6,809 nt of DNA from Myxococcaceae bacterium. Lineage in GTDB: Bacteria > Myxococcota > Myxococcia > Myxococcales > Myxococcaceae. A program made the translations under genes and the position numbers. This document shows positions 1-6,147 of this stretch, one piece after another. The first letter of the stretch is position 1, and the number at the start of each line of letters is the position of its first letter. The stretch covers positions 1-6,809 of the forward strand of contig JAGSPQ010000241.1 of the NCBI GenBank assembly GCA_018262385.1. The letters run 5' to 3'. The notes below the pieces were generated by a model. The model was not told the DNA's origin. It saw only the letters and a list, made by a program, of their open reading frames with translations, and searched no databases.

Positions 1-21
1 CCGATTGCAAAACCTGTCCTG

Positions 22-477
22 ATGAGAACGCGTGCAATTCTGTCCGTGCTGTTTTTGTGGGTGGCCTCGGCCGGCGCCCAGGCGCCGAAGAAGCCGGCCC
101 TGCCCCCTCCCGACTACCTCTCGCCGTCGGCGCGGGCGCTGCTCCACGCCCGGATGCAGCGCCACGGGGTCGACCAGAACCAACTGGTTCAGGCGGTGAC
201 CCTGCTGCAGCGCGACGCGGTGAAAACGGTGGCCACCCAGATCGCCGAGGAGCCGCGGGTGGTTCGGCCGCTGGCCGAGGGGCGGGACGAGCTGAACGCC
301 ACCCTGCCCGAGCGCTTCTTCGTCCTCCAGGACGCACTGCGGCTGCGCGCAAAGGAGCTGGCGGTGGCGGCCGAGAAGAAGGACGACGGGGCGCTGGCGA
401 GGACGTTCGGTCAGCTGGTCGAGACCTGCGTCGCCTGCCACTCGAGCTACCTCAGCCCGGTCGCCGTCCGCCGCTGA
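22..477 (+). CDS. Secreted monoheme class II cytochrome c (c'/c-556-like)
   Basis: The 151-residue product probably carries electrons in the periplasm. It starts with a basic N-terminus and a hydrophobic segment (about residues 5-19) ending in an Ala-rich site near residue 21, as expected for a Sec signal peptide. The remainder is mostly predicted helix with a single heme-binding motif CVACH (Cys136, Cys139, His140) close to the C-terminus. This late heme site after a helical bundle is the hallmark of class II cytochromes c (cytochrome c' and c-556), and the length fits. Met45 in the first mature helix could be a sixth heme ligand as in c-556, but this is inference. ATG at 22 is chosen because the signal peptide begins there; no clear Shine-Dalgarno is visible in the 21 upstream bases. 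A further monoheme cytochrome is encoded downstream on the same strand. The physiological partner cannot be told from sequence. Confidence 0.85.
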   Translation: MRTRAILSVLFLWVASAGAQAPKKPALPPPDYLSPSARALLHARMQRHGVDQNQLVQAVTLLQRDAVKTVATQIAEEPRVVRPLAEGRDELNATLPERFFVLQDALRLRAKELAVAAEKKDDGALARTFGQLVETCVACHSSYLSPVAVRR

Positions 478-708
478 GAGCCCGGCCTGTTCCTTGCGAA
501 GGTCGCGGATTCCGACGCGGCCCCGGGGTGGAGGTCGGGCCCACCGCGGTGCTCGGTTTGCGCCAGGGTTCTGCTCGTGCAACTTGTGCACAGGGGTTCC
601 GCCGCTCGACCGGGCTCGGGCCGTAGCCGGTAGGTGGCATGCGCCTCGCAATTCTTGCGGGCACTCCCATGCCCCCTCCTCTCGTGTCCGTTCTCGATTA
701 CCCAGGCA
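478..708 (+). other. Intergenic gap between cytochrome and CBS genes
   Basis: The 231-nt stretch has no ORF with coding-like codon use. It holds two perfect 8-bp palindromes, CCCCGGGG (521-528) and TGTGCACA (585-592), a weak 5-bp inverted repeat (GGTGG at 527-531 with CCACC at 541-545) without a T-run, and the sigma-54-like element at 635-650. I see no convincing intrinsic terminator for the upstream gene. The gap suggests that the CBS-cytochrome pair has its own promoter. Confidence 0.5.
635..650 (+). promoter_or_regulatory. Possible sigma-54 (-24/-12) promoter
   Basis: The 16-mer TGGCATGCGCCTCGCA matches the sigma-54 consensus (TGGCAC, a spacer, then TTGCA) except at two positions, and keeps the essential GG and GC dinucleotides exactly 10 nt apart. 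It lies in the gap before the CBS-domain gene; transcription would start about 12 nt beyond the GC, roughly 50 nt before the GTG at 709. GG-N10-GC occurs often by chance in GC-rich DNA, and no enhancer-binding-protein site was recognised upstream, so this is only a candidate. Confidence 0.22.
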
Positions 709-1119
709 GTGGCGCCGAAGCGAGTCATCCGGGACGTGATGACCCCAGCGCCGTACTCGGTGCAGCAGACCCACGCGCTGGCGGTGGCCGCCAAGCTGAT
801 GCAGGACAAGCACATCCGCCATCTACCGGTCTTCGACAACCGCAAGCTGGTCGGAGTGCTGGGCGAGCACGACGTGGCGCGCGCCCTCGCGAAGGAAGGC
901 TCTTCGACGCTCACCGTGGCGGTCGCGCTGCAGTCCGCGCCGCTGGTCACCGCGCCCGACGAGTCGGTGCTGACCGTGGTCCGGCGAATGGTGACGGCGC
1001 GGGCGGACCTCGCGTTCGTCGTCGACCGCGAACGGCTGATCGGAGTCTTCACCACCATCGACGCGCTGAAAGTCCTCGCCCACTGCCTCGAGGACGAAGC
1101 AAAGGGGAACTCGCCATGA
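709..1119 (+). CDS. Small protein with tandem CBS domains
   Basis: This 136-residue soluble protein is made almost entirely of two CBS domains (about residues 7-62 and 70-125), the Bateman module that commonly binds AMP, ATP or related adenosyl ligands and acts as an energy sensor. The first domain opens with the typical RDVMTP motif and contains HLPVFD; each domain ends with the expected GV-x4-D pattern (Asp55 and Asp118, the latter in TTID), where the acidic residue usually contacts ribose. No attached enzyme or transporter domain is present, so its target is unknown. The reading frame is open back to GTG 634, but codons before 709 include TTG, TGT, CAA and ATT, unlike the GC3-rich body, and the predicted peptide there is not CBS-like; GTG 709 is therefore preferred although its Shine-Dalgarno (AGG, 704-706) is poor. 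ATG 739 would cut into the first domain. The stop overlaps the next gene's ATG. Confidence 0.8.
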   Translation: MAPKRVIRDVMTPAPYSVQQTHALAVAAKLMQDKHIRHLPVFDNRKLVGVLGEHDVARALAKEGSSTLTVAVALQSAPLVTAPDESVLTVVRRMVTARADLAFVVDRERLIGVFTTIDALKVLAHCLEDEAKGNSP

Positions 1120-1844
1120 GAGGGTTGTTCACTGCACTTGCCGTCACCGCAATCGCGTGCGCCTCGGCGCCGCCGAAGCCGGACGCCGAGCCGGCGAGCT
1201 CGCCGACTCCGGCAGCCAGGCCCGAGCCCGCGGTCGCGCCCGAGCCGGTGGCGAAGGTAGAGCCCGCCCCGACCCCGGAGCCGGTGGCGGTGAGTCCGGC
1301 CCCCGCCAAGGACGTGGAGAGCGCGGCCGCGACGAAGGACGCCGGGGCGACGGTGGCCCAGGCGCCCGCGGCCGCCAGGGACGCGGGGACCCCGGTGGCG
1401 AAGAAGGAAGAAGTCCCGGCCGCCGCCCCGAAGCCGTCAGGCGCGAGGGACGGCGGGACGATCGCCGCCAAGACCGCGGTGGCGAAGGACCCGGTGAAGG
1501 ATGCGGGGGTCGAGGCCGCCAAGCCGGTCGCGGTCGCGCTGGGCCCGGTCGCCGCTCCGGACAAGAAGACCGAGCGGCTGTGGAAGTCCAAGTGCAGCGC
1601 CTGCCACGGCGCCGACGGCAAGGCCGCCACCGAGAAGGGCCGGAAGATGAAGATGAGCGATCTGACCACCGCCGCCTGGCAGAAGAGCCGCACCGACGAG
1701 CAGATCAAGAAGGCGATTCTCGAGGGGCGCGACCTGAAGAAGGACGGGGTGGAGCAGGTGATGGACCCGTACGCCGAGGAGCTGCAGCCCGATCAGGTCA
1801 AGGCGCTGGTCGGCTTCGTCCGCTGGGTCGGCGCCCCGCGCTAA
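1116..1844 (+). CDS. Lipoprotein with Ala/Pro/Lys linker and C-terminal cytochrome c domain
   Basis: The 242-residue product begins with a short signal sequence ending in AIAC (Cys15), a plausible though not ideal lipobox, so it is probably anchored to a membrane by lipid. Residues 16-148 are a low-complexity Ala/Pro/Val/Glu/Lys linker with four K/RDAG-like motifs, probably extended, as if to span periplasm or cell wall. Residues 150-242 form a class I cytochrome c domain with CSACHG (Cys160, Cys163, His164); Met216 in VMDPY, before a C-terminal helix, is the likely second axial ligand. Electron transfer is therefore expected, partner unknown. ATG 1116 has a good Shine-Dalgarno (AAGGGG, 1102-1107, 8 nt away) and overlaps the CBS gene stop as ATGA, which suggests translational coupling and a two-gene operon. 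An open frame extends upstream to 639 but that stretch is the shadow of the CBS gene. The TAA stop overlaps the convergent galT-like gene's stop. Confidence 0.85.
   Translation: MRGLFTALAVTAIACASAPPKPDAEPASSPTPAARPEPAVAPEPVAKVEPAPTPEPVAVSPAPAKDVESAAATKDAGATVAQAPAAARDAGTPVAKKEEVPAAAPKPSGARDGGTIAAKTAVAKDPVKDAGVEAAKPVAVALGPVAAPDKKTERLWKSKCSACHGADGKAATEKGRKMKMSDLTTAAWQKSRTDEQIKKAILEGRDLKKDGVEQVMDPYAEELQPDQVKALVGFVRWVGAPR
1335..1508 (+). repeat. Degenerate K/RDAG motif repeats in cytochrome linker
   Basis: Within the linker of the cytochrome lipoprotein, the tetrapeptide Lys/Arg-Asp-Ala/Gly-Gly occurs at residues 74, 88, 111 and 128 (nt 1335, 1377, 1446, 1497), usually near VA or AA-K. Spacings are irregular (14, 23 and 17 residues), so this is a diverged low-complexity repeat and not a clean tandem array. 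The motifs may reflect repeat expansion of a spacer; no binding function is implied. Confidence 0.45.
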
Positions 1845-2836
1845 TCCACTTCCCGCAGCGCGCTCGCCGCCTCTTCGGGCAGCACCGGGTTGATCGCCAT
1901 CCCGCTGCCCAGCTCGAAGCCGGCGGGCGTCGCCAGCCGCGGCAGCACGTCGAGGTGCCAGCGGTAGTAGCCGTTGTCCTCGTCGGCGAGCGGCGCGGTG
2001 CCGAGGGTGAGGTTGAAGTCCGGGGCGGCGAGCACCCGCTCGAGCCGTCCCAGCACCCCCTGCAGCATCCGCGCGAGCGGCCGCAGCCGATCGGGATCCA
2101 CCCCGGCGAAGGAAGACCGCTGCTCGCGGGGCAGGATCCGCACCTGGTACGGCACCTGCGAAGCCCAGGGCAGCACCGCGACGAAGTCCTCGTTGGCGCT
2201 GAGCACCCGGGTGCCCGCGGCCAGCTCCTCGTCGAGCACCACCCGGTAGAGCGAGCGGGAGGTGCGGTTGAAGTAGTCCCGCGCGACCGCCTGCTCGAGC
2301 CGGAGCCGCCGGGGCACGATCGGGGTGGCGATCAGCTGCCAATGCGGGTGAGTGAGCGAGGTGCCCGCCCGCTCGCCTTGATTCTTGAAGAGGACGATCG
2401 CCTGCAGCCGCGGGTCGGCCTTGAGGGCGCAGAAGCGGCGGTGCAGCACCTGGAGAATCCGCTCGGCCTGCTCCAGCGGCTGCTGCGACAGCGGCCGCGC
2501 GTGCTCCGTCGACTCGATCACCACCTCGTGGACGCCGCAGCCTTCCAGCGCGCGAAAGACCGGGCCCTGGTCGTGCCGGGCAGCAGGCGCCGAGGGGTCG
2601 AGCGCCGGGTACAGGTTCGGCACCACCCGGACGCGCCAGCCGCCGGCGCCGTCGTCGAGCCGCAGCACCTCGGGCGGCGTCAGCGCTTCGTTGCCGGGGC
2701 AGAACGGACAGCGCCCGGGCGGCGGCGATGGCGCCGGAGGGGGCGCCGGCCGGTGGGGACGCTGCGCGCGGGCCGGCGCGAACAGCACCCAGTCGCCGGT
2801 GGTGACGTCGCAGCGGAGCACCGATCGGCTGCTCAT
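1841..2836 (-). CDS. galT: Galactose-1-phosphate uridylyltransferase family protein
   Basis: The 331-residue product belongs to the GalT branch of the HIT superfamily, which moves a nucleotidyl group between UDP-sugar and sugar 1-phosphate through a uridylylated histidine (Leloir pathway, cytoplasm). Visible signatures are CPFC (Cys43, Cys46) plus His103 and His163 as likely zinc ligands, the active-site HPHWQ with nucleophile His165 and Gln167, the YRWHLDVLPR segment (about 291-300), and the C-terminal GSGMAINPVLPE block. Length fits the family (about 330-350). The ATG is 9 nt after the acyl carrier protein stop and has GAGGT at 2847-2843, spacing 6 nt, so it is probably the last gene of the same operon. 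Related enzymes such as ADP-glucose phosphorylase share this fold, so substrate is not certain; no galK or galE is present nearby. Pro-rich residues 28-41 are a short insertion. The TAG stop overlaps the convergent cytochrome gene's TAA. Confidence 0.87.
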   Translation of the reverse strand: MSSRSVLRCDVTTGDWVLFAPARAQRPHRPAPPPAPSPPPGRCPFCPGNEALTPPEVLRLDDGAGGWRVRVVPNLYPALDPSAPAARHDQGPVFRALEGCGVHEVVIESTEHARPLSQQPLEQAERILQVLHRRFCALKADPRLQAIVLFKNQGERAGTSLTHPHWQLIATPIVPRRLRLEQAVARDYFNRTSRSLYRVVLDEELAAGTRVLSANEDFVAVLPWASQVPYQVRILPREQRSSFAGVDPDRLRPLARMLQGVLGRLERVLAAPDFNLTLGTAPLADEDNGYYRWHLDVLPRLATPAGFELGSGMAINPVLPEEAASALREVD

Positions 2837-2845
2837 CGGCGGACC

Positions 2846-3097
2846 TCAGGGGTGGGCGCCGTGATCGGCCAGGTAGGTCACGCAGGCGTCGAGGGTGGTC
2901 AGCCGCGCGTAATCCGACTCGGGCACCTCGACCCCCAGCCGCTGGTTGAGCGCGACGACGAAGCGCAGGAAGTCCATCGAGTCGAGATCGAGCTGGTCGC
3001 GAAACGCCACCGACGCTTTGAGGGTGCTCAAGTCCGCTTCGGGGGCCACGTCCGACAGCGCCGCGCGCACCGACTGATCGAGCTCTTGCGAGGTCAT
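2846..3097 (-). CDS. Stand-alone acyl carrier protein in dehydrogenase operon
   Basis: This 83-residue acidic protein has the acyl carrier protein fold: helix 1 about residues 3-17, then the DSMDF motif in which Ser40 should receive 4'-phosphopantetheine, followed by the helix 2 stretch (FLRFVVALNQRLG) and a C-terminal helix ending near residue 80. The size matches a single free carrier domain. It is not next to fatty acid synthesis or polyketide genes; instead its ATG overlaps the E2 stop as ATGA and has GGAG at 3106-3103, 5 nt away. The context suggests a job tied to the dehydrogenase complex: carrying octanoate or another acyl group for lipoylation of E2, or accepting the acyl group made by E2. 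Both ideas are inference. A longer frame reaching 3235 exists but lies inside the E2 gene. Canonical AcpP is normally encoded among fab genes, so no acpP symbol is given. Confidence 0.88.
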   Translation of the reverse strand: MTSQELDQSVRAALSDVAPEADLSTLKASVAFRDQLDLDSMDFLRFVVALNQRLGVEVPESDYARLTTLDACVTYLADHGAHP

Positions 3098-4233
3098 AGT
3101 TTCTCCGGCTCCAGCAGCAGCTTCTCGATTGCCGCGAGGAACCGGCCCCCGCGGTGGCCATCGCTGACCCGGTGATCGCCGGCGAGCGAGGCAGTGACCA
3201 CCGGGCGCGGCTCGACGTGCCCATCGAGCACCCACGGCCGGTGGGTGATCCGGCCGAAGCCGACCATCGCCACCTGCGGCGGCTGGATCACCGGGAACAC
3301 CAGCCCCACCCCCTGATCGCCGAGGTTCGAGACGGTCAGCGTGCCCGAGCCCAGTTCCGAGCTGCGCAGCGCGCTCGAGCGGGTGCGGGCGACCAGATCC
3401 ATCAGCCGGGCCATCAGCTCGCTCACCGTCAGCCGCTGCGCCTCGAGGATCGCCGGGGCGATCAGGCCTCCCCCGCGCAGGTTGATCGCCACGCCCAGGT
3501 TCACCGTCTGGCTTTGGTGAAAGGCGCCGTCGGTGAAGGTGCCGTTGAGCTCGGGGACCTCGGCCAGCGCGACCACCGTCGCCCGCAACAGCAGCGCCAC
3601 CGGCAACAGCCGATCGGTGACCGGGCGCTTGACGTTCTGCTGCTCGAGCCAGCTCTGGGCCCGGCCGAAGTCGACGTCGGTGGCGAGGTAGTAGTGGGGG
3701 ATCTCCCGCTTCGATCGCGACATCGCGGCGGCGATCGCCCCGCGCATCGCAGCGGCTGCATCCACCGGGCGCGGACGAGGGGCCGGGGGCGGCACAGCCG
3801 GGGGCGCGCCCACCGCGGCGGCCTGCACGTCGCCCAGGGTGATCGCCCCGTTCGGGCCGGAGCCGTGCACCTGCCCCAGGTCGATTCCCAGCTCGGACGC
3901 CATTCGCTTCGCGGCGGGAGAAGCGCGCAGGTGCCGCACGGGCTCCGCGGCGGCCGGAGCAGCGGGGGCCGGCGGCGGCGAGACCGGCTCTGGCTCACCC
4001 TCCCCTCGCAGCAGAGCCATCAGCCCGTTGACCGGCACCACCGCGCCCGGCTCGACGAGCAGCTTCTCGATCACGCCGGCCTGAAACACCTCGACGTCGA
4101 TCGCGCCCTTCACCGTCTCGACGGTGGCGATCAGATCGCCCCGCTTGACCCGATCGCCGGGCTTCACCTTCCACTCCACCAGGGTGCCGGACTCCATGTC
4201 CGCTCCCAGCGACGGCATCCGGAACTCAGCCAT
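3094..4233 (-). CDS. pdhC: Dihydrolipoamide acyltransferase (E2) of 2-oxo acid dehydrogenase
   Basis: The 379-residue product is the core E2 subunit, which takes the acyl group from E1 on a swinging lipoyl arm and passes it to CoA. Domains in order: one lipoyl domain (about 1-77) with the probable lipoylated Lys42 in ETVKGA; a Pro/Ala linker (80-98); a peripheral subunit-binding domain (about 103-136, with SPAAKRMA and GSGPNGAI); a second linker; and the catalytic domain (about 160-379) with VSNLG and the active-site DHRVSDG (His354, Asp358). Only one lipoyl domain is present, so it is a compact E2. The lipoyl motif has Val-Lys where many E2s have Asp-Lys. The ATG overlaps the E1 beta gene by 8 nt and has GGTGAG at 4244-4239, 5 nt away. 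Pyruvate is favoured from the E1 subunits, but acetoin or branched-chain oxo acid complexes share this plan. Confidence 0.9.
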   Translation of the reverse strand: MAEFRMPSLGADMESGTLVEWKVKPGDRVKRGDLIATVETVKGAIDVEVFQAGVIEKLLVEPGAVVPVNGLMALLRGEGEPEPVSPPPAPAAPAAAEPVRHLRASPAAKRMASELGIDLGQVHGSGPNGAITLGDVQAAAVGAPPAVPPPAPRPRPVDAAAAMRGAIAAAMSRSKREIPHYYLATDVDFGRAQSWLEQQNVKRPVTDRLLPVALLLRATVVALAEVPELNGTFTDGAFHQSQTVNLGVAINLRGGGLIAPAILEAQRLTVSELMARLMDLVARTRSSALRSSELGSGTLTVSNLGDQGVGLVFPVIQPPQVAMVGFGRITHRPWVLDGHVEPRPVVTASLAGDHRVSDGHRGGRFLAAIEKLLLEPEKL

Positions 4234-5206
4234 GGGGGCTCACCAGCGCCTCGACGGCCGCGACGATCTTCGCCGGTTGGGGCAGCGCCGCCTGTTCCTG
4301 CTCGCGCGCATAGGGAATCGGCACCTCTTCGCTGCACACCCGGGCGGGCGGCGCGTCGAGCTCATAGAAGGCGCCCTCGACGATGCGGGTGATCACCTCG
4401 GCGGCGAGCGAGCCCGACCGCCAGCCCTCGTCGATCACCACCACCCGCTTCGTCTTGCGCACCGACTGCAGAAACGTCTTCTCGTCCAGCGGCCGCAGCG
4501 TGCGCAGATCGATCACCTCGGCCTCCACCCCCCGGGTGGCCAGCTGCCCGGCTGCCTCGAGCGCCCTGGGCAGGCAGCCGCCGTAGGTGATCAGCGTCAC
4601 GTCCTTGCCCGGGCGCCGCACCCGCGCGGTGTCGAGATCGACCGGCCCCGCATCCGGCGCCAGCTCGCCCTCGAGGTTGTAGAGCAGCGCGTTCTCGAAG
4701 ATCAGCACCGGATCCGGATCCTGCAGCGCAGTCCACAGCATCCCGCGCGCGTCCTCGACGGTGGCGGGCTCCACCACCCGCAAGCCGGGCACGTGGGCGT
4801 ACCAGTTCTCCAGGCTGCGGCTGTGCTGGGCGGCGAGCTGACGCCCGGCGCCGGTCGCCATCCGGATCACCACCGGCACGTTGAGCTGGCCGCCCGACAT
4901 GTGCAGCAGGGTGGCCGCGTTGTTGAGGATCTGATCGGCGCACAGCAGCGAGAAGTTGACCGTCATCACCTCGACGATCGGCCGCAGCCCGCCCAGCGCC
5001 GCGCCGATGCCCGCGCCGACGAACCCGCTCTCGGACAGCGGAGTGTCCCGCACCCGCTCGGGCCCGAACTCCTCGAGCAGCCCTTTGCTCACCGCGTAGG
5101 CGCCCCCGTACCTCCCCACGTCCTCGCCCATCAGCAGCACCCGCGGGTCCTTCAGCAGCGCCTCGCGGTGGGCCTCCCTCAGCGCGGCCCGGAAGGTGGT
5201 CTTCAT
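4226..5206 (-). CDS. pdhB: 2-oxo acid (pyruvate-type) dehydrogenase E1 beta subunit
   Basis: The 326-residue product is the beta subunit of the alpha2beta2 thiamine diphosphate-dependent E1 that decarboxylates a 2-oxo acid and acylates lipoyl-E2. Visible family landmarks are MGEDVG with the conserved catalytic Glu28, [17 protein letters not shown] (about 54-70), the VEVMTVNFS segment (78-86) resembling pyruvate dehydrogenase beta, AAQHS with His128, the LIFENALLY strand (168-176), and the C-terminal PIPYA...ALPQ motif (297-310). Length is typical (about 325-330). ATG 5206 overlaps the E1 alpha stop as ATGA and has GAGGTG at 5217-5212, 5 nt away; the frame stays open to 5998 but that part overlaps E1 alpha. 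Substrate class is inferred from similarity to pyruvate-type sequences; acetoin dehydrogenase beta subunits look alike. Confidence 0.92.
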   Translation of the reverse strand: MKTTFRAALREAHREALLKDPRVLLMGEDVGRYGGAYAVSKGLLEEFGPERVRDTPLSESGFVGAGIGAALGGLRPIVEVMTVNFSLLCADQILNNAATLLHMSGGQLNVPVVIRMATGAGRQLAAQHSRSLENWYAHVPGLRVVEPATVEDARGMLWTALQDPDPVLIFENALLYNLEGELAPDAGPVDLDTARVRRPGKDVTLITYGGCLPRALEAAGQLATRGVEAEVIDLRTLRPLDEKTFLQSVRKTKRVVVIDEGWRSGSLAAEVITRIVEGAFYELDAPPARVCSEEVPIPYAREQEQAALPQPAKIVAAVEALVSPHG

Positions 5207-6147
5207 CGCGGCACCTCGCGCATCGTCACCCGCCACAGCAGCTCGTCGACCGGCTCGAGCGCCGACGCGTCGGCGAACGCCACCGCGTCGTCCACCTCGG
5301 CCTTCACCTCGGCCTCGAACGGCGCCGGATCCAGCCCGTAGGCGGCGATCAGCGCGGGGATCGGATCCCGCTTGAGCCACTCCTGCACCTCGGCCTTCGA
5401 GCGGTACAGCTCGGGGTCGAACATCGAGTGGGCGCGAAAGCGGTAGGTCAGCAGCTCGAGGAACCACGGCCCCTCTGCGGCCCGCACCGCCGCGACCGCC
5501 CGGGTGACCGCCTCGGCGACGGCGAACACGTCCATCCCGTCGACCTGCTCGGAGTGGATCCGGTACGCGGCGGCCTTCTTGCTGAGGTTGGTCTCCGACT
5601 GGGCCCGCTCGAGCGCCGTGCCCATCGCGTACCGGTTGTTCTCGCACAGGAACAGCACCGGCAGCTTCCAGAGCGCCGCCAGGTTCAGCGTCTCGTGGAA
5701 CTCGCCTTCCGCCACCGAGCCGTCGCCGAGGAAGCAGGCGGTGACGTTCTTCCGGCCGAGCAGCTGGTCGGCGAGGCCCAGGCCGGCCGCCAGCGGCAAG
5801 CCGCCGGCGACGATCGCGTTGCCGCCGTAGAAGCGCCGCGAGGCGTCGAACAGGTGCATCGAGCCGCCGCGCCCCCGGCTGCAGCCGGTCACCTTGCCGA
5901 ACATCTCGGCCATCACCGAGCGCATCGACAGCCCGCGGGCCAGCGCGTGGCCGTGCTCGCGGTAGGTGGAGACCACCGCGTCCCCCGGCCCCAGGCACGG
6001 CAGCGTGCCGGCGGCGATCGCCTCTTCGCCGATGTAGAGGTGGAGGAAGCCGCGGATCTTCCCCGCCGAGTACAGCTCGGCGCAGCGCTCCTCGAACCGC
6101 CGGATGCGGAGCATCTGCCGCAGGTACTCGCGCGCCGCGGCGCTCAC
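5203..6147 (-). CDS. pdhA: 2-oxo acid (pyruvate-type) dehydrogenase E1 alpha subunit
   Basis: The 314-residue product binds thiamine diphosphate and forms E1 with the beta subunit encoded next. The N-terminal RRFEER and [11 protein letters not shown] segments (16-44), TYREHGHAL (61-69, with conserved His65 and His67), RGRGGSMHL (91-99), the cofactor motif GDGSVAEGE...CENN (141-171, Gly-Asp-Gly to the Asn pair) and YAMGT (173-177) are all present; EQVDGMD and the [11 protein letters not shown] loop (235-245) follow. These are closest in style to pyruvate dehydrogenase alpha, though acetoin dehydrogenase alpha is similar. The start is GTG 6147, overlapping the acs stop as GTGA with GGAGG at 6156-6152 4 nt away; the open frame up to 6630 lies over acs and lacks family similarity. 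The length is slightly short for the family (about 320-370), mainly through a brief N-terminus. Confidence 0.9.
   Translation of the reverse strand: MSAAAREYLRQMLRIRRFEERCAELYSAGKIRGFLHLYIGEEAIAAGTLPCLGPGDAVVSTYREHGHALARGLSMRSVMAEMFGKVTGCSRGRGGSMHLFDASRRFYGGNAIVAGGLPLAAGLGLADQLLGRKNVTACFLGDGSVAEGEFHETLNLAALWKLPVLFLCENNRYAMGTALERAQSETNLSKKAAAYRIHSEQVDGMDVFAVAEAVTRAVAAVRAAEGPWFLELLTYRFRAHSMFDPELYRSKAEVQEWLKRDPIPALIAAYGLDPAPFEAEVKAEVDDAVAFADASALEPVDELLWRVTMREVPR

Noticed and set aside
521..545. Inverted repeat as intrinsic terminator of the first cytochrome gene
   Set aside because: The stem is only 5 bp and no T-run follows.
585..592. TGTGCACA palindrome as an operator
   Set aside because: An isolated 8-bp palindrome with no second copy or known regulator match is expected by chance.
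634..708. N-terminal extension of the CBS protein from GTG 634
   Set aside because: Codon use is unlike the gene body, the peptide has no similarity to a signal or CBS sequence, and the stretch overlaps the candidate promoter; it remains a possible alternative start.
447..1058. Open frame on the - strand opposite the CBS gene
   Set aside because: The + strand frame has clear CBS motifs; the opposite frame has none.
1157..3175. 672-codon open frame on the + strand
   Set aside because: It runs across two well-supported genes on both strands, its product is Arg/Gly-rich and motif-free, so it is a GC-driven shadow.
1437..3224. Long antisense-frame open reading frame (595 codons) on the - strand
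   Set aside because: It overlaps the galT-like and ACP genes in another frame, is Arg/Ala/Gly-rich and shows no family motif; it is a by-product of high GC content.
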